Positions 1-8,547 of a DNA stretch of 31,026 nucleotides are shown here, one piece after another; the first letter of the stretch is position 1, and each line of letters starts with the position of its first letter. Position numbers and translations under genes: made by a program. The notes beneath the pieces are model-generated. The model was given only the letters and a program-made list of their open reading frames with translations. It made no database searches and was not told where the DNA came from. Origin of the DNA: Prolixibacteraceae bacterium UBA6029 (GTDB taxonomy: Bacteria; Bacteroidota; Bacteroidia; Bacteroidales; Prolixibacteraceae); assembly GCA_002429385.1 (NCBI GenBank), contig DIZL01000059.1, positions 1 to 31,026 on the forward strand. Direction: 5' to 3'.

Positions 1-26
1 GGCTCGGAGATGTGTATAAGAGACAG
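1..26 (+). other. Nextera/Tn5 sequencing adapter remnant
   Basis: Bases 8-26 are the 19-bp Tn5 mosaic end AGATGTGTATAAGAGACAG. The seven bases before it (GGCTCGG) are the adjoining part of the Illumina Nextera read-2 adapter. This is untrimmed library adapter at a contig end and should not be read as genomic sequence. Confidence 0.95.
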
Positions 27-349
27 GCTTTGTAAGGCTTTATTTTACAAGGCTTCCCGATTTTTATTGCTTTTCTTTTGCGGAGTTAAGGTAAATATAT
101 TAATTCCGAATTAGATAAAAAGGTTCCCTCTCATTTTGTGATATTTTTCTGAATGGTCATTATTCGTTACGAATGGTTCGTTTTGACGGATGAATGGACC
201 CTATCGTTGGAATCTTTTCAAACTGCAGCATAAAATCTGCAATATTTGGATAGGCAGATGTTCCTCCACCGGATACATCTCATAGATCAAAGTGTTCTGT
301 GCTGATTTAATTGTAAGGAGAAGTTTGCTGAAGAAGAGCTAAAAAACAA
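27..349. other. stretch without recognisable gene
   Basis: I see no convincing coding frame on either strand. In Bacteroidota a DUF6922 gene is often followed by an AbiEii-type nucleotidyltransferase gene, which would lie here on the minus strand. No intact reading frame or recognisable remnant of one is present, so the DUF6922 gene appears orphaned. There is a small inverted repeat (TTGTAA...TTACAA) near 32-54. Confidence 0.4.
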
Positions 350-658
350 TCAGTAATCCCAGTGTGATTGGTGCAACTGTTTTTGGGTATAGCATTTGAA
401 GTTTTCTTTAGGGAGGTTGAAGAACGTGACACAAAATGCGAAGGTCTTTTTATCCAGGTAGCTGATCTGGCAAGCATACAGGCCAATGGATTCCCTGCCA
501 TACCAATTCAGGATTTTCTTAAATTCATCCCAGCTGCCCCTTGTCAAAACCCGTTCAATAATGTACAGGGCATGTTTATCCAGATCAACGCTCGGTGGAT
601 CAGTATCCCAGAACAAGGAGGCAGATAATCCCAGAACAATTTCCGGCTTGGTTCCCAT
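350..658 (-). CDS. DUF6922 domain protein
   Basis: Small protein of about 102 residues, recognised from the pattern LFWDTDPPSVDLDKHALYII, then ERVLTRGSWDEFKKILNWYG, and near the C terminus a phenylalanine/proline-rich stretch ending in FKCY. This matches the DUF6922 family, common in Bacteroidota and usually encoded next to an AbiEii/AbiGii nucleotidyltransferase-like toxin gene (family knowledge). That partner is not visible downstream. The frame is open to a TTG at 685 and has ATGs at 670 and 658. A -7 box TATCTTTG sits at 683-690 on this strand, so transcription probably starts near 677; I chose the ATG at 658, which leaves a short leader, but 670 is possible. Molecular function is unknown; an antitoxin-like role is only inferred from usual context. 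Confidence 0.75.
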   Translation of the reverse strand: MGTKPEIVLGLSASLFWDTDPPSVDLDKHALYIIERVLTRGSWDEFKKILNWYGRESIGLYACQISYLDKKTFAFCVTFFNLPKENFKCYTQKQLHQSHWDY

Positions 659-682
659 AGACTTAAACATTGATTTGAATAT

Positions 683-690
683 CAAAGATA
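683..690 (-). promoter_or_regulatory. -7 promoter box for the DUF6922 gene
   Basis: On the minus strand this reads TATCTTTG, an exact match to the Bacteroidota -7 consensus TAnnTTTG. No clear TTTG -33 box is seen at the usual distance. Confidence 0.5.
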
Positions 691-778
691 GGTTTTTCGA
701 TCCAATATTTTTGAACTACAACACGGAAGAATAATTTTGGCAGCTACAAAGACCTTATCCCCAGCCTTTCCCCTTGGG

Positions 779-991
779 TCTGATTCTCTTTTCTTTCATA
801 TCTCTTTCATACCTCTTTCATACCACTGTCTTAACAAATTCGAAACAAATACAATACAAATTCGATACAAATTCGAACGGATACGAATTTGTTACGAATT
901 TGTTACGTATTTGATTCGAATTTGTTACGAATTTGTTAAGACAGAGGTATGAAAGAGGTATGAAAGAGATATGAAAGAAAAGAGAATCAGA
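779..991. repeat. 213-bp palindrome made of 11-bp units
   Basis: The two halves are near-perfect reverse complements around position 885. The outer parts (TCTGATTCTCTTTTCTTTC and its complement ending at 991) match exactly over dozens of bases. Each arm is divided into 11-bp units in phase: GTATGAAAGAG-type units outside and TTACGAATTTG-type units inside. The apparent 60-70-residue reading frames on both strands are mirror images of each other and come only from the symmetry. It lies between the divergent DUF6922 and MFS genes. It could form a very long hairpin or cruciform; function unknown. Confidence 0.9.
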
Positions 992-1128
992 ACACTGCCG
1001 TTTACTAACCATTCATCACCTTAACAAGGGAGAAAACAGAAGAATTGACCCGCAAACGGGGAGATAGGATTCGTTTTTGAGCGTTCAGGAAAAAATTATT
1101 CACTTTTTTGAAAATATTTTATCTTTTG

Positions 1129-1144
1129 TTGCAAACGTTTGCAA
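1129..1144. promoter_or_regulatory. putative LacI-family operator
   Basis: TTGCAAACGTTTGCAA is a perfect 16-bp palindrome with the central CG and GCAAACGTTTGC core typical of LacI/GalR-family operators. It lies about 340 bp upstream of the sugar transporter gene. LacI-type regulators commonly control maltodextrin genes (family knowledge). No regulator gene is in the window, so the assignment is inference. Confidence 0.5.
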
Positions 1145-1486
1145 TGCGCTTTCTTTTGTTCAGGAAGCTGTTTTAACGGCCAATTTGGGTCGGGCGGAGC
1201 TTTCTGGATTTGGTTTTTCAAAAAAAGCTTTGTTTATTTGTATAGTTAATTCCGTTTTTTGTTGATTCCGTTTATACTTCATCTGGTTTTCCTGAAAGAT
1301 TTCAGGACTTACCGCTATTGATTCCAAACATTTGATATGGATTATTGGATCGGTGTGTTTTTAATCGCCGGTTCAGAATAAGGGATGCCCGGGATGCATC
1401 GGACGAATCGTACAGATTTCTGACGATTGTTCCTGTTGTTTTCTTTTATCTGTTATCTTGTGTCTCAAATCTAACATCTAATATCC

Positions 1487-3001
1487 ATGAAGAAGAAACC
1501 TGCATTGAGTTTTTGGCAAATCTGGAACATGAGTTTTGGCTTCCTGGGCATACAGTTTGGCTTTGCCCTTCAGAATGCCAACGTCAGCCGTATATTTGAA
1601 AGCCTTGGCGCCAAAGTTGAAGACATCCCTATTTTGTGGATTGCCGCGCCCGTTACCGGATTGATCATTCAGCCTATTATCGGGCACATGAGCGACAATA
1701 CCTGGGGACGCTTCGGTCGGCGAAGGCCCTACTTTTTAGCCGGTGCTATTCTGGCTTCACTGGCCTTGCTGTTCATGCCCAACTCACCGACACTATGGAT
1801 AGCAGCCGGACTGCTCTGGATGATGGATGCCTCGATCAACATTTCGATGGAGCCTTTCCGTGCATTCGTGGGCGACATGCTGCCAGGTAAGCAGCGAACC
1901 ACCGGTTTTGCGATGCAGAGTTTCTTTATCGGTACCGGGGCAGTTATAGCATCTGCTCTTCCCTGGGTTTTAACTAACTGGTTTAACGTGTCGAATGTGG
2001 CAGCGGTAGGGGAGAAGATCCCCCAATCGGTTAAACTCTCGTTTTACCTTGGCGGGGCAGTATTTCTACTTGCCGTTTTATGGACGGTCTTCTCCACTAA
2101 AGAGTATTCTCCGGAGGAACTGGCCGAATATGAAGCTGAAAAAAAGCATTCATCCCCCAAATCAGAGGAATTGGTTACCTCTTCAAAGAACCTGCTGCCA
2201 CGCTTTATCCGTAGTGGATTGATCTGGCTGATCATCGGAATTGTGGGCAGCCTGATCATTTATCAGATGGGCTGGCTGAAGGAACTGTATGTTCTTTCGG
2301 TTGGACTGGGCACCTTCGGGTTAATCCTGTTGGTTACGGCCTGGTACACCCGTCAGGGAATGGTACACAATGGCCTGGTGGAGGTTATTACCGATCTGAA
2401 GAACATGCCAAAGACCATGAAGCAGTTGGCAATCGTTCAGTTCTTTTCGTGGTTCGCACTTTTTGCGATGTGGATTTATTGCACTTCGGCAGTTACAAGC
2501 CACATTTACGGGACGAGCGACACCACTTCGGCATTGTATAACGAAGGAGCCAACTGGGTCGGAATATTGATGGCAACCTACAACGGGTTTGCAGCCCTGA
2601 TAGCCTTCCTGCTTCCTGTCCTTGCAAAATGGACCAGCCGTAAGATGACTCATGCCATCGCATTGGTTTGCGGAGGAATAGGACTGGCATCCTTTTACAT
2701 CGTGAAAGATCCGCATATGCTCCTCTTTTCGATGCTTGGTGTTGGATTTGCATGGGCAAGTATCCTGTCGATGCCCTATGCCATTCTCACGGGATCATTA
2801 CCTGCACAGAAGATGGGAACCTACATGGGGATTTTCAACTTCTTCATCGTGATTCCGCAGATCCTGGCAGCTAGTATTCTGGGCTTTTTCACTAAAGTCA
2901 TCTTTGAGGGACATGCCATTTATTCGCTGATTCTCGGAGGGGTATCACTGCTGATTGCCGCATTCAGCGTCATGTTTGTGGATGATGTGGATCAACATTA
3001 A
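1487..3001 (+). CDS. MFS sugar transporter (maltose/oligosaccharide type)
   Basis: Integral membrane protein of 504 residues with about twelve hydrophobic segments, in the inner membrane. The cytoplasmic loop between helices 2 and 3 carries GHMSD...GRFGRRRP at residues 66-81, the signature of MFS sugar:cation symporters related to the SLC45/GPH-like group. A charged central loop at about 205-230 (EEKKHSSPKSEE-like) separates the two halves. It is the first gene of the alpha-glucan locus, followed by beta-phosphoglucomutase and maltose phosphorylase, so the likely substrate is maltose or a short maltodextrin (inference from context; sucrose is an alternative for this family). The start ATG directly precedes a lysine-rich N terminus. 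The operator-like palindrome at 1129-1144 may regulate it. The length is normal for the family. Confidence 0.87.
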   Translation: MKKKPALSFWQIWNMSFGFLGIQFGFALQNANVSRIFESLGAKVEDIPILWIAAPVTGLIIQPIIGHMSDNTWGRFGRRRPYFLAGAILASLALLFMPNSPTLWIAAGLLWMMDASINISMEPFRAFVGDMLPGKQRTTGFAMQSFFIGTGAVIASALPWVLTNWFNVSNVAAVGEKIPQSVKLSFYLGGAVFLLAVLWTVFSTKEYSPEELAEYEAEKKHSSPKSEELVTSSKNLLPRFIRSGLIWLIIGIVGSLIIYQMGWLKELYVLSVGLGTFGLILLVTAWYTRQGMVHNGLVEVITDLKNMPKTMKQLAIVQFFSWFALFAMWIYCTSAVTSHIYGTSDTTSALYNEGANWVGILMATYNGFAALIAFLLPVLAKWTSRKMTHAIALVCGGIGLASFYIVKDPHMLLFSMLGVGFAWASILSMPYAILTGSLPAQKMGTYMGIFNFFIVIPQILAASILGFFTKVIFEGHAIYSLILGGVSLLIAAFSVMFVDDVDQH

Positions 3002-3490
3002 TGACGGAGAACGGAGAAGGGAAAAAGGAAAAAGGAACGAGGGGGAGAAAATGAGAAGATGAGAGAGTGGGAAAAAGGAAAGAGTCATCAGGAAAGAGAA
3101 AAAGGGAAAAAGGAAAAAGAAAGGGAGAAGATGAGAGGGGTAGATAGGAATGAGGAAATTGGGAAAGGCATTAACAGCCTTATTCAAGAGGGGGCGTTAG
3201 ATCAGGAGTTTCGGTTTTAATAAACCTTACTTTTTTTGATAACCTTAGTAACTAAGGTCAAGCCCTTAACACTAACCCTTATTTACCTTATCCCCTGCCC
3301 GACACAGGCAGGGGAATAAAGGAAAAGGGAAAGAGGAAAGAAGTGAGAAAATGAGAAGAAGGAAAGAGTCATCAGGAAAAAGGAAAAAGGAACAAGGGGA
3401 TTTGGTGAAGCTTTGTGTTTTTGTGACTTGGTGGCAGATTTAAGGATCAGTCATTTAAATTAAGGATTTAAGAAATAAGGAAACTGGACG
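3002..3490. repeat. intergenic purine-rich tracts and dispersed repeats
   Basis: There is no gene here. Two almost pure A/G tracts (about 3003-3170 and 3313-3400) repeat GGAAAAAGG and the phrase GGAAAGAGTCATCAGGAAA. Between them lies a copy (about 3222-3290) of an element with CTTACTTTTTTT then CTTAGTAACTA, seen again near 28.48 kb, and a hairpin CCCCTGCC/GGCAGGGG (3292-3299 and 3307-3314). At 3420-3442 is a TTGGTGGCAGATTT phrase also present at about 8500 and, inverted, at about 30505. These look like dispersed intergenic repeats of the host genome. Confidence 0.6.
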
Positions 3491-4135
3491 ATGATAGAAG
3501 CATGCATATTTGACCTGGATGGGGTTGTGGTTGATACGGCCAAATACCATTATATCGCCTGGAAGGCCTTGGCTCAGGAATTGGGCTTTGACTTTACCAA
3601 GGAGGATAATGAACGACTGAAAGGCGTCAGCCGGATGCAGTCGCTCGATATTCTGCTCGAAATAGGGGGAAAGCAGTTTTCGGATCAGGAAAAGCTTGCA
3701 ATGGCCGAGAAGAAGAATACGCTTTATGTGAGCTACATCGAAAAGATGAGTCCTGAAGAGACTTTACCAGGAGTAGAGCAATTTCTTCGGGAATTAAGAA
3801 AAAAAGGAATTAAAACAGCGCTCGGTTCGGCCAGTAAAAATGCACCCCTGATCCTTGAACGGATTGGACTTGCCGGATGGTTTGACGTGATCGTGGATGG
3901 TAACTCCATATCGGAGGCTAAGCCCAATCCGGAGGTATTCATGAAAGGGGCCGAAAAGCTGGGCGTATTACCCGAACGCTGCGTGGTATTCGAAGACGCC
4001 ATTGCAGGAGTTGAGGCGGCCCGGAATGCAAACATGTATTGTGTCGGAATAGGCGAACCGGAAACACTGGGTTTAGCAGATCTCGTTATTCCGGGTTTTA
4101 ATGAATTTACTGTTGAAATGCTATTGAAATTATAA
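3491..4135 (+). CDS. pgmB: beta-phosphoglucomutase
   Basis: Cytosolic HAD-superfamily enzyme of 214 residues that converts beta-D-glucose-1-phosphate to glucose-6-phosphate. All key residues of the well-studied Lactococcus enzyme are present at the same or minus-one positions: the nucleophile and acid/base pair D8 and D10 in FDLDGV, T16, H20, the cap-domain K44-G-V-S-R48, S113-A-S-K-N117, K144 in KPNP, and the Mg-binding E168-D169 in FEDAIAG. The cap domain occupies roughly residues 16-85. The gene ends 8 bp before the GH65 phosphorylase, whose product is this enzyme's substrate, so the pair forms a complete maltose phosphorolysis route. The ATG at 3491 is the only sensible start. Confidence 0.93.
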   Translation: MIEACIFDLDGVVVDTAKYHYIAWKALAQELGFDFTKEDNERLKGVSRMQSLDILLEIGGKQFSDQEKLAMAEKKNTLYVSYIEKMSPEETLPGVEQFLRELRKKGIKTALGSASKNAPLILERIGLAGWFDVIVDGNSISEAKPNPEVFMKGAEKLGVLPERCVVFEDAIAGVEAARNANMYCVGIGEPETLGLADLVIPGFNEFTVEMLLKL

Positions 4136-4143
4136 ACTATAGT

Positions 4144-6462
4144 ATGAAGAACTACATCATACACGACGAATGGAAGATAATAGAAGAAGGATTTCACAAG
4201 GAGGAAAACCGCATCACCGAAAGTCTGCTCAGTATTGGGAACGGACGGAATGGTCAGCGGGCAAACTTCGAGGAGAAATACAGCGGGGATAGTCTTCAGG
4301 GAAGTTACGTGGCGGGGATTTATTACCCCGACAAGACCCGTGTAGGCTGGTGGAAAAACGGTTATCCTGAATATTTTGCCAAGATACTGAATGCCACCAA
4401 CTGGATTGGAATAGATGTTTGTGTGGATGGCGAAGAACTGGATGTCAACCAGACTGAGATCATCTCGTTTTACAGGGATGTCGACATGCAATCGGGACTG
4501 CTGACCCGTCGATTCGTGGTTCAGCTGGACTCGGGGAAGCAGGTAGAAGTAAATGCCAGACGGTTTTTGAGTATTGCCGATCAGGAGATAGGCGCTATTA
4601 AATATTCGGTTAAGGCCCTTAATTTTTCAGGTGAAATCACCATGATCCCGTCTATTGACGGGGACGTGGTAAATGAAGATTCGAACTATGACGAAAACTT
4701 CTGGATCAGTGTTTCACAAAAGATGACCGGCTCAACCGGCTATGTTTGCATGGAAACCAAAAAGACGGCTTTCCAGGTTTGTACAGGAATGAATTTCAGG
4801 GTAAACCTGAACGGTGTTCCGATCAGTCCTGAACTGACGGCCATTGAACGGGAAAAATATATAGCTTCCGAATTTAAGGTTCAGGTTAATGAGAACGATG
4901 AGGTTTGCATCGAAAAATATTGTGCGATTACTTCTACGCTTTATTATCCCAATAACAGACTTCAGGAGGCTACCGAACAGACATTAAAGAGAGCTTCGGA
5001 CAAGGGTTTTGATGCACTCTTTACCGATCAGAAAAAAGCATGGGACAAACGATGGGAGACCAGCGATATCCGCATCGACGGAGATATGGCTGCCCAGCAG
5101 GGCATACGGTTTAATATTTTCCAGTTGAACCAAACTTATCTGGGTGATGACGAACGGCTCAATATCGGGCCAAAAGGCTTCACCGGGGAAAAGTACGGCG
5201 GGGTGACCTACTGGGACACGGAGGCTTATTGTCTGCCCTTCACCCTGGGAACGGCTTCACAAATGGTTTCGAAGAACCTACTGCTGTATCGCTACAAACA
5301 TCTGCAGAAAGCCATTGAGAATGCCGAAAAGCTTGGATTTACCGATGGGGCTGCACTCTACCCCATGGTTACCATCAACGGTGAAGAATGTCACAACGAA
5401 TGGGAAATCACCTTCGAGGAGATACACCGCAATGGGGCAATTGCCTATGCTATCTTTAATTACATTAATTATACAGGTGACAGGGAATACCTGGCACCTT
5501 ACGGCTTTGAGGTTTTACTGGCCTTGTCGCGTTTCTGGAGCCAGCGGATCAGCTGGTCGGAAGAGAAAAAGAAATTTGTGATGCTTGGCGTTACAGGGCC
5601 GAATGAATATGAGAATAATGTAAACAACAATTTCCACACCAGCTATATGGCAGTGTGGACCTTAAAATATACGCTGGAAGCCATCGACTACCTGAAGAAG
5701 GAGCATCCGATGCTCTATGTGAATCTGGTGAAAAAGCTGAAGTTAAAGGAACAGAAGGAAACACAGCGATGGAAAATGATTATCGGGGATATGTATTTTC
5801 CGTATGATTATACCCGAAAGATTTATCTTCAGCAGGATGGGTTTCTCGATAAGGAACTGATCCCGGCCAGTATGCTTGATCCGAAAGACAGGCCTATCAA
5901 CCATAAATGGTCGTGGGACCGTATTCTGCGCTCGTGCTATATCAAGCAGGCGGATGTGCTTCAAAGTCTGTATTGGTTTGAAGACGAATTTGACAAGGAA
6001 AGCCTTGAGAGGCATTTCGATTTTTATGAACCGTTCACCGTTCACGAATCTTCACTGTCGAGTTGCATCCATGCCATCCTGGCTGCCCGTATCGGAAGGC
6101 AGCAAAAAGCCTATGAGATGTATGTGCGTACGGCACGCCTTGACCTGGACGATTACAACAGCGACACCAGTGACGGTTTGCATATTACCAGTATGGGTGG
6201 AACCTGGATGGCTTTTGTTCAGGCATTCGGCGGCATGCGAGTCAGAGATGGGAAGCTGCATTTCAATCCGTTTATTCCGCAGAACTGGAATTCATATTCG
6301 TTCAGGATTAATTTCCGCCACGCGCACCTGGAGTTTAAGATGGATAAATCGCAATTTCAGGTGATGAATCATTCGAAGGTGGCCCTCGAAATCATGGTGA
6401 ATGACAAGCCATACAGTTTGGCTGCAAAAAAAGAAATTATCATAGCAAATAGACCTTTATGA
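4144..6462 (+). CDS. maltose phosphorylase (GH65)
   Basis: Glycoside hydrolase family 65 protein of 772 residues, cytosolic (no signal peptide). It has an N-terminal beta-sandwich, an (alpha/alpha)6 barrel containing YWDTEAYCLP (about 360-370) and GEECHNEWEITFEEIHRNGA (about 412-432), and the catalytic-acid motif VTGPNEYENNVNNN with the acid Glu at E488, equivalent to E487 of the Lactobacillus brevis enzyme. The NEYENNVNNN form is typical of maltose phosphorylases (EC 2.4.1.8), as opposed to trehalose or kojibiose phosphorylases; the exact disaccharide remains an inference. It releases glucose and beta-glucose-1-phosphate, which the upstream pgmB consumes. Its stop codon overlaps the next gene's start by 4 bp (ATGA), showing translational coupling. 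Confidence 0.9.
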   Translation: MKNYIIHDEWKIIEEGFHKEENRITESLLSIGNGRNGQRANFEEKYSGDSLQGSYVAGIYYPDKTRVGWWKNGYPEYFAKILNATNWIGIDVCVDGEELDVNQTEIISFYRDVDMQSGLLTRRFVVQLDSGKQVEVNARRFLSIADQEIGAIKYSVKALNFSGEITMIPSIDGDVVNEDSNYDENFWISVSQKMTGSTGYVCMETKKTAFQVCTGMNFRVNLNGVPISPELTAIEREKYIASEFKVQVNENDEVCIEKYCAITSTLYYPNNRLQEATEQTLKRASDKGFDALFTDQKKAWDKRWETSDIRIDGDMAAQQGIRFNIFQLNQTYLGDDERLNIGPKGFTGEKYGGVTYWDTEAYCLPFTLGTASQMVSKNLLLYRYKHLQKAIENAEKLGFTDGAALYPMVTINGEECHNEWEITFEEIHRNGAIAYAIFNYINYTGDREYLAPYGFEVLLALSRFWSQRISWSEEKKKFVMLGVTGPNEYENNVNNNFHTSYMAVWTLKYTLEAIDYLKKEHPMLYVNLVKKLKLKEQKETQRWKMIIGDMYFPYDYTRKIYLQQDGFLDKELIPASMLDPKDRPINHKWSWDRILRSCYIKQADVLQSLYWFEDEFDKESLERHFDFYEPFTVHESSLSSCIHAILAARIGRQQKAYEMYVRTARLDLDDYNSDTSDGLHITSMGGTWMAFVQAFGGMRVRDGKLHFNPFIPQNWNSYSFRINFRHAHLEFKMDKSQFQVMNHSKVALEIMVNDKPYSLAAKKEIIIANRPL

Positions 6463-8300
6463 GAAAAATAAGTACAATCTTCTTTTTAATCCTATTCAGC
6501 ATTTCAGTCTTTGCGATCAATGTTGATCATGTTGAACCCATGTTCTGGTGGATTGGCATGAAGAATCCAACTGTACAGCTAATGGTTCACGGGCAGGATA
6601 TTACAAGCAGTGAAATCACTTTGAATTATCCAGGAGTGCGGATTACCTCCATATCGCGTCAGGATAATCCCAACTATGTATATCTTGATTTGAATATCTC
6701 TGCTGAAGCCAAAGCAGGTAGTTTCCAGATCCAGTTCATGAAAAGCAAAAAGGAATTTACAAGCTATACCTATGAATTAAAGAACAGGGAGTCTAATTCA
6801 GCTAACCGAAAGGGTTTTGATGCTTCAGACGTGATCTACCTGATTACACCTGATCGCTTTGTAAATGGATATCCGGCCAACGACGCAGTTGCAGGGATGA
6901 AGGAATTACCCAACCGATCGGATAAGAACGGACGGCACGGAGGTGATATCCAGGGGATAAAGAATAGTCTGGATTATATTTCCAAAATGGGATTTACATC
7001 CGTTTGGCTCAATCCTGTGCTTGAAAACAACATGACCCGTACTTCGTACCATGGCTATTCGACAACTGACTTTTATAAAGTTGATCCACGCTATGGAACC
7101 AATGAGGAATACCTCGAACTGGCGCAGATGCTTCATCAGAAAGGCATGAAACTGATGATGGACATGGTTTTTAACCACATCGGCTCGGAGCATTGGTGGA
7201 TGAATGACATGCCTTCGCCAGACTGGCTTCACTTTTATCCTGATTTTAAAAGAACCAACGATAAACACCTATCGGTTGAGGATCCCCATGCCTCGCAAGC
7301 AGATAAAACATTGATGTCGGATGGATGGTTTGATACTACTATGCCGGACCTGAATCAGCGTAATCCTTTTCTGGCCAATTACCTGATCCAGAATAGCATC
7401 TGGTGGACCGAATATGTGGGTCTGGACGGAATACGAATGGACACTTATCCCTATCCTGATAAGAATATGATGGCCGAATGGACAAGGCGCATGCTGGACG
7501 AATATCCCGATTATTACATTGTGGGTGAAGAATCATCAATTTATCAATCGATTGTTTCTTACTGGCAGAAAGGAAAAGTTAATGTTGACGGATATGTTTC
7601 TTACCTTCCGGGATTAATGGATTTTCCATTAAATAATGCAGTGATTAGTGGGCTGAAAGAACCAGAAACCGGGGAGACCGGTCTGGCAAGAATATATGAG
7701 GCGATAGCCAATGACTTTCAATTTCCGAATCCTGAAAAGCTGGTTATTTTTCCTGACAATCATGATATGTCGAGGTTTTACACCCAACTGGGTGAGAACT
7801 TTGACTTATGGAAGATGGGAATGGCCTATTATGCAACTACCCGTGGTATTCCGGAGATTTTCTACGGAACGGAAATCCTGATGACCAATAAAGGTCCAAA
7901 AGACGATGGGATCATCCGCTCCGACTTTCCGGGGGGGTGGGATGGCGATCAGGTAAATGCATTTACCGGGGCAGGTCTTTCGGATCAGCAAAAGCAGGCA
8001 CAGGACTTTATGAAGACCCTGCTGAACTGGCGCAAGACCAGCAAGGTGATTCATTCGGGAAAATTGATGCACTTCGCCCCGAATGAGGGTGTTTATGTGT
8101 ATTTCCGCTATGATCAAAACAATAAAGTTATGGTAGTATTGAATAAAAATGCACAGGAGAAGGTCATTGATACCAATCGTTTCAGTGAGATAATGGGGAA
8201 TTGTACTTCCGGAAAAGAAGTCATTTCAGGGGTCAATATCCCGGACTTGAAGAGCTTGAAAGTGAAGGGCATGACAGCGATGATCATTGAATTAAAGTAA
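6459..8300 (+). CDS. periplasmic GH13 neopullulanase/cyclomaltodextrinase-type enzyme
   Basis: 613-residue alpha-amylase-family enzyme with an N-terminal signal peptide (MRKISTIFFLILFSISVFA), so it is exported to the periplasm. Residues of about 20-110 form an N-terminal beta-sandwich of the cyclomaltodextrinase-N type, followed by the catalytic barrel. The GH13 motifs are intact: region I DMVFNH (235-240), region II GIRMD with nucleophile D328, region III VGEE with acid/base E357, and region IV FPDNHD with D436. The overall plan resembles SusA of Bacteroides. It overlaps the maltose phosphorylase gene by 4 bp. It probably cuts maltodextrins, cyclodextrins or pullulan to short sugars for the MFS carrier; substrate preference cannot be read from sequence alone. 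Confidence 0.9.
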   Translation: MRKISTIFFLILFSISVFAINVDHVEPMFWWIGMKNPTVQLMVHGQDITSSEITLNYPGVRITSISRQDNPNYVYLDLNISAEAKAGSFQIQFMKSKKEFTSYTYELKNRESNSANRKGFDASDVIYLITPDRFVNGYPANDAVAGMKELPNRSDKNGRHGGDIQGIKNSLDYISKMGFTSVWLNPVLENNMTRTSYHGYSTTDFYKVDPRYGTNEEYLELAQMLHQKGMKLMMDMVFNHIGSEHWWMNDMPSPDWLHFYPDFKRTNDKHLSVEDPHASQADKTLMSDGWFDTTMPDLNQRNPFLANYLIQNSIWWTEYVGLDGIRMDTYPYPDKNMMAEWTRRMLDEYPDYYIVGEESSIYQSIVSYWQKGKVNVDGYVSYLPGLMDFPLNNAVISGLKEPETGETGLARIYEAIANDFQFPNPEKLVIFPDNHDMSRFYTQLGENFDLWKMGMAYYATTRGIPEIFYGTEILMTNKGPKDDGIIRSDFPGGWDGDQVNAFTGAGLSDQQKQAQDFMKTLLNWRKTSKVIHSGKLMHFAPNEGVYVYFRYDQNNKVMVVLNKNAQEKVIDTNRFSEIMGNCTSGKEVISGVNIPDLKSLKVKGMTAMIIELK

Positions 8301-8547
8301 CGAATTACACGGATTAGAACGGATTACACGGATTGGGAAAGAGTCATTGGTCATTAGGAAAAGAAAAAAGGAAATAGGAAAGTCGGAGAGTCATCCTGAA
8401 CTTGTTTCAGGATCCCCTCCTAAACAGGGGGTGCTGAAATAAATTCAGCATGACGGGGTAATATAATATTCAATCTTTGGTGTAACTTAGTGTCCTGGTG
8501 CCTTGGTGGCAGACTTAATTATTAAAAACGTTAAACTCAATAAACAT
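8301..8547. repeat. dispersed intergenic repeats
   Basis: The segment contains direct repeats of ACGGATTACACGGATT (about 8305-8335), a short purine tract with GGAAAGAGTCATT shared with the 3-kb region, and a paired hairpin element: ATCCTGAA/TTTCAGGAT (8387-8412) followed by GTGCTGAA/TTCAGCATGAC (about 8431-8454). The latter is a widespread intergenic palindrome type. The phrase CTTGGTGGCAGACTT (about 8500) recurs elsewhere in the window. Confidence 0.6.

Noticed and set aside
737..1012. 71- and 64-residue reading frames on opposite strands
   Set aside because: They are mirror images produced by the long palindrome at 779-991 and have low-complexity repeated content.
1077..1265. 62-residue reading frame upstream of the transporter
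   Set aside because: It overlaps the putative operator, has no recognisable domain or promoter spacing, and looks like an open stretch of AT-rich leader.
3733..4491. 252-residue minus-strand frame
   Set aside because: Shadow of pgmB and the GH65 gene, whose catalytic motifs are clear on the + strand.
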